Shown: piece by piece, positions 1 to 6,566 of the stretch | How positions within the stretch are numbered: position 1 is the first letter of the stretch | Layout of the letters: each line of letters opens with the position of its first letter | Assembly: GCA_021779435.1 (NCBI GenBank) | Contig: JAJYAR010000160.1 | Span: 1-6,566 of the forward strand | From: a bacterium | GTDB taxonomy: Bacteria > Verrucomicrobiota > Verrucomicrobiae > JAJYAR01 | Direction of reading: 5' to 3' | Length of the DNA: 6,566 nt | Translations under genes and position numbers: made by a program | The notes under the pieces: model-generated | What the model was told of the DNA's origin: nothing | Seen by the model: the letters and a program-made list of their open reading frames with translations, nothing else | The model's database searches: none

Positions 1-244
1 TGTCCGCCGCGGCCTGATCGAGGACGCCAAACTTGACGAGGTGGCCGAGGGCGGCCCGGGTGAGGCGCTGCGGCTTCTGGGGGCCGAAGGCCAGTTGCAC
101 CGCGTTGTAACCGTCGGTGTCGGTCCGCTTGATCTGGAGCACGCGGTTGGGTCCCGCCAGGACGATGGTCACGGGTTGCGCCACGCCGTTGGCGTCATAG
201 ACGCGCGTCTGGCCCAGCTTCTTGCCGATGAGTCCGAGGGGCAT
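1..244 (-). CDS. rplC: 50S ribosomal protein L3, N-terminal part (runs off the left edge)
   Basis: Ribosomal protein uL3 binds near the 3' end of 23S rRNA, is one of the first proteins in 50S assembly, and reaches toward the peptidyl transferase centre. Only the first 81 codons are present. The protein begins MPLGLIGKKLGQTRVYDANG, then has 'VTIVLAGPNRVLQIKRTD', 'DGYNAVQLAFG' and 'LGHLVKFGV', which line up with the usual L3 N-terminus (GxxGKKxGMTxxF, then PVTVI, DGYxAxQ and GHFxKAGV). The Met normally found in GMT is Gln here. The ATG is the only sensible start. It sits 6 bases after the rpsJ stop, and no Shine-Dalgarno sequence is seen (the bases before ATG read TAGCCACCT), so translation is probably coupled to rpsJ. 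In most bacteria rplD, rplW and rplB follow. Identification is firm; the C-terminal part cannot be judged. Confidence 0.95.
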   Translation of the reverse strand, partial: MPLGLIGKKLGQTRVYDANGVAQPVTIVLAGPNRVLQIKRTDTDGYNAVQLAFGPQKPQRLTRAALGHLVKFGVLDQAAAD

Positions 245-250
245 AGGTGG

Positions 251-559
251 CTAGATCTTGATGGTGATATCGACGCCCGCCGGCAGGTTGAGCTTTTTGA
301 GCTCGTCCACGGTCTTGGCGGTCGGCTCGATGATGTCGATGAGCCGCTTGTGGGTGCGCTGCTCGAAGGTCTCCTGGGACTTTTTGTCCGAGTGGGGCGA
401 GCGCTGCACGGTGAACCGCTCGGTGCGGGTCGGCAGCGGGATCGGCCCGGCCACGCGGGCGCCGGTGCGCTTGACGGTGTCCGCGATGTCGCGCGCGGAC
501 TGGTCGATGACGCGGTGGTCAAAGGCCTTCAATCGGATGCGGATGCGTTGTCCAGTCAT
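251..559 (-). CDS. rpsJ: 30S ribosomal protein S10 / antitermination factor NusE
   Basis: uS10 is a protein of the 30S head. Outside the ribosome it is also NusE, which pairs with NusB in rRNA antitermination and bridges NusG to the ribosome. The 102-residue product is near the usual length (103 in E. coli). It matches from the first residues ([17 protein letters not shown]), through the loop segment [14 protein letters not shown] and the RSPH block, to '[20 protein letters not shown]' and the C-terminal '[11 protein letters not shown]'. It starts 28 bases after the fusA stop and ends 6 bases before rplC, with stop codon TAG. No tuf gene lies between fusA and rpsJ. The bases before ATG are U-rich (TTGTTCTTTGT) and carry no Shine-Dalgarno motif. 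Upstream space is too short for the long L4-binding leader that precedes rpsJ in E. coli. Identity is certain. Confidence 0.98.
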   Translation of the reverse strand: MTGQRIRIRLKAFDHRVIDQSARDIADTVKRTGARVAGPIPLPTRTERFTVQRSPHSDKKSQETFEQRTHKRLIDIIEPTAKTVDELKKLNLPAGVDITIKI

Positions 560-587
560 ACAAAGAACAATTTGATGGTTGGGCCGG

Positions 588-2768
<2,181 letters not shown>

Positions 2769-2772
2769 CTCA

Positions 2773-2790
2773 AATTCCGGAACCAATTCC
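2773..2790 (-). repeat. Short AATTCC direct repeat in the fusA leader
   Basis: AATTCC occurs at 2773-2778 and again at 2785-2790, a 12-base period. The intervening bases create the palindrome TTCCGGAA (2775-2782) and a small GGAA/TTCC hairpin (2779-2790). It lies between the terminator T-run and the fusA ATG. Function is unknown; it may be a protein or RNA regulatory site or may be chance. Confidence 0.3.
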
Positions 2791-2794
2791 AGGG

Positions 2795-2832
2795 AACAAA
2801 AACGCCCCGCGTTACCACCAGCCGTCGGGGCG
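2795..2832 (-). terminator. Intrinsic (Rho-independent) terminator or attenuator between rpsG and fusA
   Basis: Read on the minus strand, CGCCCCG (2832-2826) is followed by a 16-base loop and its exact complement CGGGGCG (2809-2803). The T-run TTTTTGTT (2802-2795) follows immediately. A seven-pair, all-GC stem with an abutting T-run is the classic form of an intrinsic terminator. G-T and A-T pairs can extend the base of the stem (2833-2836 with 2802-2799). It starts 18 bases after the rpsG stop and ends 26 bases before the fusA ATG. Since fusA has no obvious promoter of its own downstream of this point, it most likely reduces rather than abolishes read-through. That role is inference; efficiency cannot be read from sequence. 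Confidence 0.8.
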
Positions 2833-2850
2833 CTCTGAATTATCGTTGTC

Positions 2851-3324
2851 CTACCAGCGGAAATGCGCAAAGGCCTTGTTGGCCTGGGCCATCTTGTGGA
2901 CCTCGTCGCGCTTGCGAATCGCGTTGCCCTGGCCCTGGTAGGCTTCCAGGATTTCAGCGGCCAGCGCCTGCTGCATCGGCACGCCCTTGCGCTTGTCGGC
3001 AAAGTCCACCAGCCAGCGCAACGCCAGCGCCGCCTGCCGGTCCGAGGGCACCTCCAGGGGCACCTGATACGTGGCGCCACCGACACGCCGGGGTTTGGTT
3101 TCGATGCGCGGCTTGGCGTTGTCCACGGCCTTCTGCAGGATCTCCAGCGGGTTGGAAGCTGGATTCTTGACGGTGATCTGGTCGAACGCCCCGTACACGA
3201 TGCGCTGGGCGACGCTCTTCTTGCCGCACACCATGACGGTGTTGACCAAGCGGGCCACCAACACGTGGTTAAACTTCGCGTCCGGGACCACCGGGCGCCT
3301 GACTGCTTGACGACGTCGAGACAT
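2851..3324 (-). CDS. rpsG: 30S ribosomal protein S7
   Basis: uS7 is the primary binding protein that nucleates the 30S head on the 3' domain of 16S rRNA and lies next to the E-site tRNA. In E. coli it is also the translational repressor of the str operon. The 157-residue product matches the usual 156. Visible landmarks are the basic start MSRRRQAVRRPV, 'DAKFNHVLVARLVNTVM', 'GKKSVAQRIVYGAFDQI', 'RRVGGATYQVPLEV', 'ALRWLVDFADKR', 'ILEAYQGQGNAIRKRDEVHKMA' (written here in abbreviated order) and the C-terminal ANKAFAHFRW. The ATG at 3324 is set by this standard N-terminus. The bases before it (CCCACTCTCCG) have no Shine-Dalgarno motif. It follows rpsL by 32 bases, which suggests coupled translation, and is followed by an intrinsic terminator before fusA. 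Identity is certain. Confidence 0.98.
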   Translation of the reverse strand: MSRRRQAVRRPVVPDAKFNHVLVARLVNTVMVCGKKSVAQRIVYGAFDQITVKNPASNPLEILQKAVDNAKPRIETKPRRVGGATYQVPLEVPSDRQAALALRWLVDFADKRKGVPMQQALAAEILEAYQGQGNAIRKRDEVHKMAQANKAFAHFRW

Positions 3325-3335
3325 CGGAGAGTGGG

Positions 3336-3349
3336 ATCGTTAAATCGTT
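3336..3349 (-). repeat. AACGAT direct repeat in the rpsL-rpsG gap
   Basis: On the minus strand AACGAT occurs twice with two bases between (3349-3344 and 3341-3336), in the 32-base gap before rpsG. In E. coli the S7 autoregulatory site lies in the equivalent, longer gap. Nothing here clearly resembles that structure, so the repeat is recorded only as a visible feature. Confidence 0.25.
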
Positions 3350-3356
3350 GAACCGG

Positions 3357-3782
3357 TCACGCGGCGGCGGGCGCCGCCGGCGCGGCCGCGACCGCCGCGG
3401 GTTTCGCGCCTTCCTTCGGCCGCTTGACGCCGTACTTCGAGCGGCTCACGCGGCGCTTCTCCACGCCCGCCGCGTCGAGCGTGCCGCGCACAATGTGGTA
3501 GCGCACGCCGGGCAAATCCTTCACCCGGCCGCCGCGCACGAGCACGATCGAGTGCTCCTGCAGGTTGTGGCCCTCGTCGGGAATGTAGGCGATCACTTCA
3601 TACCCGTTGGTGAGGCGCACCTTGGCGACCTTGCGCATCGCCGAGTTCGGCTTCTTGGGCGTGCGCGTCATGACCTGGATGCAGACGCCGCGACGATACG
3701 GCGAACCTTCCAAGGCCGGCGACTTCGACTTGTGCCGGAGCTTGTTGCGGCCCTTGCGGACCAGTTGATTGATTGTCGGCAT
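3357..3782 (-). CDS. rpsL: 30S ribosomal protein S12 with Ala/Pro-rich C-terminal tail
   Basis: uS12 sits at the 30S decoding centre, helps monitor codon-anticodon pairing, and is the site of classic streptomycin-resistance changes. The body matches the family throughout: [40 protein letters not shown], 'EGHNLQEHS', '[18 protein letters not shown]' and the typical end [11 protein letters not shown]. Lys43 and Lys88 (counted with Met1), which change in resistant strains, are the sensitive-type residues. Asp89, the beta-methylthio-Asp site, is present. The product is 141 residues against about 124 in E. coli; the excess is residues 125-141, a low-complexity Ala/Pro tail. The start is fixed by the conserved N-terminus and by an in-frame TAG three codons upstream. 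An AGGAAG lies 13 bases before the ATG, farther than usual. A promoter sits in the gap before it, so rpsL heads the str operon. Identity is certain. Confidence 0.98.
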   Translation of the reverse strand: MPTINQLVRKGRNKLRHKSKSPALEGSPYRRGVCIQVMTRTPKKPNSAMRKVAKVRLTNGYEVIAYIPDEGHNLQEHSIVLVRGGRVKDLPGVRYHIVRGTLDAAGVEKRRVSRSKYGVKRPKEGAKPAAVAAAPAAPAAA

Positions 3783-3796
3783 TGCGTGCTAACGGC

Positions 3797-3830
3797 TTCC
3801 TGCGTTTGCCCTTACCCGGAAAAACAGGAA
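3797..3830 (-). promoter_or_regulatory. rpsL leader hairpin covering the Shine-Dalgarno-like AGGAA
   Basis: On the minus strand TTCCTG (3830-3825) is complementary to CAGGAA (3802-3797). Pairing can continue inward with a G-U pair, one mismatch and three A-U pairs (3822-3820 with 3805-3807). The 3' arm contains AGGAA of the only Shine-Dalgarno-like motif before rpsL. With the predicted promoter, transcription would start at about 3829-3831, so the hairpin would lie at the very 5' end of the mRNA. It could limit initiation or stabilise the message. The complementarity is directly visible; regulation is inferred. Confidence 0.45.
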
Positions 3831-3835
3831 CGCGG

Positions 3836-3863
3836 ATAATAGCAAAGGCGCATTTCGGTGCAA
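3836..3863 (-). promoter_or_regulatory. Predicted sigma70-type promoter of the str operon
   Basis: On the minus strand a -35-like TTGCAC (3863-3858) and a -10-like TATTAT (3841-3836, five of six consensus bases) are separated by 16 bases. The expected start is near 3829-3831, giving a leader of about 47 bases before rpsL. The bases just after the -10 are CCGCG, a GC-rich discriminator of the kind found at stringently controlled promoters in Proteobacteria. The -35 is a weak match (three of six). No terminator separates it from rpoC, so it is probably an internal promoter added to read-through from rpoBC. Confidence 0.6.
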
Positions 3864-3875
3864 CTAGTATTTCGG
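3852..3875 (-). repeat. CCGAAAT direct repeat around the -35 of the rpsL promoter
   Basis: The minus strand carries CCGAAAT at 3875-3869 and again at 3858-3852, 17 bases apart start to start, with the palindrome ACTAGT (3863-3868) between. The pair flanks the predicted -35 element. Repeats spaced by nearly two helix turns could be an operator, but seven-base repeats also arise by chance. Confidence 0.3.
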
Positions 3876-3888
3876 CCTTTTTCCCGAA
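3871..3888 (-). other. Small hairpin directly after the rpoC stop
   Basis: On the minus strand TTCGG (3888-3884) and CCGAA (3875-3871) can pair around an A-rich eight-base loop, two bases after the rpoC TGA. No T-run follows, so it should not terminate transcription. It may mark a processing point or protect the rpoC 3' end, but the stem is only five pairs. Confidence 0.25.
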
Positions 3889-3890
3889 CT

Positions 3891-6566
3891 TCAGCCGGCC
3901 GCCGGGGTGTCGCCCAGCAGCGCGGTCTCCAGCTCTGATTCTTCCTCGATCTCAACGAGCGGTTTGAGATGCACCTTGCGGTGGAAATCGTAACCGGTGC
4001 CAGCCGGAATGATGTGGCCCATGATCACGTTTTCCTTGAACCCGCGCAGGTAGTCCACCTTGGACCGCGTGGCGGCATCGGTCAGCACCCGGGTGGTGTC
4101 CTGGAACGAAGCGGCGCTGAGGAAGCTCTCGGTTTCAAGCGAGGCCTTGGTGATGCCCAGCAACACCGGCTGGGCCTCGGCGGGCTTGCCGCCCATCTTC
4201 TCGACGCGCTGGTTCTCATCATCAAACTCAATCTTGTCAATCTGCTCGCCCCAGAGGAACTGGGTGTCGCCCGGCTCGGTGATGCGCACCTTGCGCAACA
4301 TCTGGCGGACGATGATCTCGATGTGCTTGTCGTTGATCGTCACGCCCTGGAGGCGATAGACCTCCTGGACTTCGTTGACGAGGTGCTCCTGCAATTCCTG
4401 CGGGCCGCAGATGTCGAGGATCTCGTGCGGATCCACCGGGCCTTCGGTCAACTGCTGGCCCTTTTTGACGTAGTCGCCCTTGAAGACGATGACGTGTTTG
4501 CCGATCGGGATGAGGTGCTCCTCCTCCACCTGCGTTTGCGGATCTTTGATCAGAATGCAACGCTTGCCCCGGACGCTGGCGCCAAAATCCACGACGCCGT
4601 CGATCTTGGAAATTTCCGCCGCGTCCTTCGGCCGGCGGGCCTCAAACAATTCCGCCACGCGCGGCAGACCGCCCGTGATGTCCTTGGTCTTCGAGGTCTT
4701 GCGGGGCGTCTTGGCCAGCAGCGTGCCGGCGACAATCCGGTCGCCCTCCTCGACGACGACGTGCGCGCCGGACGGAATCAGGTAATTGCCCTCCGGCTCG
4801 CCCTTGTCGTTCAGGATGATGATCTGCGGGTGCAGGTCTTCCTTGTGTTCGATGACGACCATCGCCTCCTGGCCGGTGGTCTGGTCCATCTCCTGTTTCA
4901 TGGTGACGCCCTCGATAATGTCGTGGAACTTCACCTTGCCCTCCTTCTCGGAGATGATCGGCACGTTGTACGGGTCCCACTGGACGAAGGCGTCGCCCTT
5001 CTTCACCCGGCCGCCGTCGGCGACGGAGATGACCGAGCCGATGACCAGCGTGTGAGCTTCCAACTCGCGGCCGTCCTCGCCCACGATCGTCAGCGAACCA
5101 TTCTTGTTGAGGACGATGTTGTTGCCGTCCTCCAGCTCGACCAGGCGCAAATCCTGGTATTTGACGAGGCCGTCGTGCTTGGCCTTGATCTGCGGCTGCT
5201 TGAAGATCGCCGCCGCGGTGCCGCCGATGTGGAAGGTCCGCATGGTGAGCTGCGTGCCCGGCTCGCCGATCGACTGCGCGGCGATGATGCCCACCGCCTC
5301 GCCCTGCTTGGCAAAGCCGCCCGTCGCCAGATTGCGCCCGTAACACTTGATGCAGACGCCGTGTTTGCTTTCGCACGTGAGGACGGAGCGAATCTTCACC
5401 TTCTCCACGCCCGAGGCGTCGATGCGCCGGGCGGTTTCCTCGTCAATCAGATCGCTGGCCTTGACGAAGATTTCCTTCGGGTTGTTCGGGTTGGCAATGT
5501 CGTCGCAGGCGACGCGGCCAATGATGCGCTCGCTCAGCTTCACGACTTCGTCTTCGCCTTCGTAGATGGCGATGACCAGGATGCCGTTGCTGGTGCCGCA
5601 GTCGTCCTCGCGGATGATCACGTCCTGGGACACATCGACCAGCTTGCGCGTCAGGTAGCCGGAGTCGGCCGTCTTGAGGGCGGTGTCGGCCAGACCCTTG
5701 CGGGCGCCGTGGGTGGAAATGAAGTATTCGAGCACCGTCAGGCCCTCGCGGAAGTTCGAGAGAATCGGCTTCTCGATGATGTCGCCGGAGGGCTTGGCCA
5801 TGAGGCCGCGCACGCCGGCGAGCTGGCGCACCTGCTGGCGGTTGCCGCGCGCGCCGGAATCCACCATGAGGAACACCGGGTTGAACTCGCGCTTACCCTG
5901 GTTCTGCTCCAGAGTCTTGAACATGACGTTGGCGATCTGGTCGGTGCAGTGCGTCCAGATGTCCACGATCTTGTTGTAGCGCTCGCCGGGGGTGATGACG
6001 CCCTTGCGGTATTGTTTCTCGACTTCGGTGATCTGCTTCTGCGCCAAGGCGATCTCATGCTCCTTCTCCTTCGGGATGATCATGTCGTCAATCCCGATGG
6101 AGGCGCCGGAGCGGGTGGCCTCGCGGAAGCCCAGTTCCTTGAGCTTGTCGAGCGTCTGGACGGTCCGCTCCTGGCCGCAATGCTTGTAGCAGTTCCAGAT
6201 GATGTCCCCGAGCTGGCTCTTGCCGGCGGCGCGGTTGAAGAACCCGATTGGCTCCGGCCAGATTTCGCTGAAGACGACGCGGCCCACGGTCGTTTCGATC
6301 AGCTTCTTGTTGGCATCGCCGTAAATGGTCTTCCGACCGTGGTCCGGGTTGGCCAGCAGCAGGCGGTCGTGGGTCCGCAAGTCGCCCTCGGTGTAGGCGT
6401 AAATGACCTCGCTCTTCGAGCCGAAGACCATGAGACGCTGGCCTTCCTTTTTCGGAAAGCGCGGCTCCGCCGTGAGGTAATAGCAGCCCAGGGTGATGTC
6501 CTGGGTGGGCGTCATGATAGGGCGGCCGCTGGAGGGGCTGAAGAGGTTCAGCGGCGCCATCATGAG
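3891..6566 (-). CDS. rpoC: RNA polymerase subunit beta', C-terminal part (start lies beyond the right edge)
   Basis: Beta' forms the DNA-binding clamp and part of the active site of RNA polymerase. About 890 residues up to the stop are present, corresponding to roughly E. coli residue 480 onward; the clamp, the first zinc site and the catalytic NADFDGD motif lie outside. Counting from the Met at 6563, visible parts are [17 protein letters not shown] (6-22), MVDSGARG (233-240), the bridge-helix region [20 protein letters not shown] (271-290), and a zinc site with Cys322, Cys397, Cys404 and Cys407 at the same spacing as in E. coli. The trigger-loop half [18 protein letters not shown] (431-448) follows, then a ~175-residue insert and [20 protein letters not shown] (627-646). 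The end has [19 protein letters not shown] and [14 protein letters not shown]. The first Met in the window is internal, not the true start. rpoB normally lies upstream. Stop TGA is 108 bases before rpsL. Confidence 0.97.
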   Translation of the reverse strand, partial: LMMAPLNLFSPSSGRPIMTPTQDITLGCYYLTAEPRFPKKEGQRLMVFGSKSEVIYAYTEGDLRTHDRLLLANPDHGRKTIYGDANKKLIETTVGRVVFSEIWPEPIGFFNRAAGKSQLGDIIWNCYKHCGQERTVQTLDKLKELGFREATRSGASIGIDDMIIPKEKEHEIALAQKQITEVEKQYRKGVITPGERYNKIVDIWTHCTDQIANVMFKTLEQNQGKREFNPVFLMVDSGARGNRQQVRQLAGVRGLMAKPSGDIIEKPILSNFREGLTVLEYFISTHGARKGLADTALKTADSGYLTRKLVDVSQDVIIREDDCGTSNGILVIAIYEGEDEVVKLSERIIGRVACDDIANPNNPKEIFVKASDLIDEETARRIDASGVEKVKIRSVLTCESKHGVCIKCYGRNLATGGFAKQGEAVGIIAAQSIGEPGTQLTMRTFHIGGTAAAIFKQPQIKAKHDGLVKYQDLRLVELEDGNNIVLNKNGSLTIVGEDGRELEAHTLVIGSVISVADGGRVKKGDAFVQWDPYNVPIISEKEGKVKFHDIIEGVTMKQEMDQTTGQEAMVVIEHKEDLHPQIIILNDKGEPEGNYLIPSGAHVVVEEGDRIVAGTLLAKTPRKTSKTKDITGGLPRVAELFEARRPKDAAEISKIDGVVDFGASVRGKRCILIKDPQTQVEEEHLIPIGKHVIVFKGDYVKKGQQLTEGPVDPHEILDICGPQELQEHLVNEVQEVYRLQGVTINDKHIEIIVRQMLRKVRITEPGDTQFLWGEQIDKIEFDDENQRVEKMGGKPAEAQPVLLGITKASLETESFLSAASFQDTTRVLTDAATRSKVDYLRGFKENVIMGHIIPAGTGYDFHRKVHLKPLVEIEEESELETALLGDTPAAG
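4680..5216 (-). other. rpoC: SI3-like insertion within the beta' trigger loop (part of rpoC)
   Basis: Residues ~450-628 of the visible beta' split the trigger loop: TFHIGG precedes and [17 protein letters not shown] follows. The segment contains repeated small beta-rich units with features such as [17 protein letters not shown], '[18 protein letters not shown]' and '[23 protein letters not shown]'. These match, segment by segment, the E. coli insertion SI3 (barrel-sandwich hybrid folds), for example WDPHTMPVITEVSG and [21 protein letters not shown]. Firmicutes and Actinobacteria lack this insert, so it supports placement with PVC or proteobacteria-like lineages. Confidence 0.75.

Noticed and set aside
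2839..2844. GATAAT on the minus strand as a -10 element for fusA
   Set aside because: The nearest -35-like sequence (TTGCGC) is 20 bases away, too far, and the resulting transcript would begin at the terminator stem. It is too weak to call a promoter.
2769..3086. Upstream extension of the fusA frame by 106 codons into rpsG
   Set aside because: The extension overlaps rpsG in another frame, crosses the terminator, and is not EF-G-like. EF-G homology starts near residue 20 of the chosen product.
3844..3882. AAAGGC / GCCTTTTT inverted repeat that resembles a plus-strand terminator
   Set aside because: No plus-strand gene ends here, the loop is about 25 bases, and on the minus strand there is no T-run. 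It overlaps the predicted rpsL promoter and is probably incidental.

Overview
This is a housekeeping region. Every real gene lies on the minus strand, so it reads from the right end of the window to the left: rpoC (3' two thirds), rpsL, rpsG, fusA, rpsJ, and the first 81 codons of rplC. It is the end of the rpoBC unit, followed by the str operon (S12, S7, EF-G) and then directly by the start of the S10 operon. All six genes are intact where visible, close to family length, and tightly packed, with gaps of 108, 32, 82, 28 and 6 bases. There is no gene-free stretch over about 110 bases, and I see no mobile element, CRISPR array, tRNA, rRNA or accessory gene.

The organism is a GC-rich bacterium. 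EF-G shows a 'TRPYPMERTRN' type N-terminus. No tuf gene lies between fusA and rpsJ. Beta' carries a large insert in its trigger loop. Together these fit the PVC group, most likely Verrucomicrobiota, but this is inferred from remembered family resemblance, not from a search.

Layout from right to left: 6566-3891 encodes the C-terminal part of RNA polymerase beta'. The 3890-3783 gap has a good sigma70-like promoter (-35 TTGCAC, -10 TATTAT) and a 5' leader hairpin that could mask the only Shine-Dalgarno-like sequence before rpsL. rpsL (3782-3357) has an Ala/Pro-rich C-terminal tail. rpsG (3324-2851) is followed by a convincing intrinsic terminator (GC stem plus T-run) before fusA (2768-588). A GC-rich inverted repeat spans the fusA stop. 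rpsJ (559-251) and rplC (244 onward) open the S10 cluster.

The products work together in gene expression. Beta' makes RNA, S12 and S7 build the 30S decoding centre and head, EF-G drives translocation, S10 is a 30S protein and also the antitermination factor NusE, and L3 nucleates the 50S subunit. I found no undescribed biological system here. The points that deserve a second look are regulatory: the rpsG-fusA terminator, the near absence of Shine-Dalgarno sequences, the rpsL leader hairpin, and the missing tuf and S10 leader.
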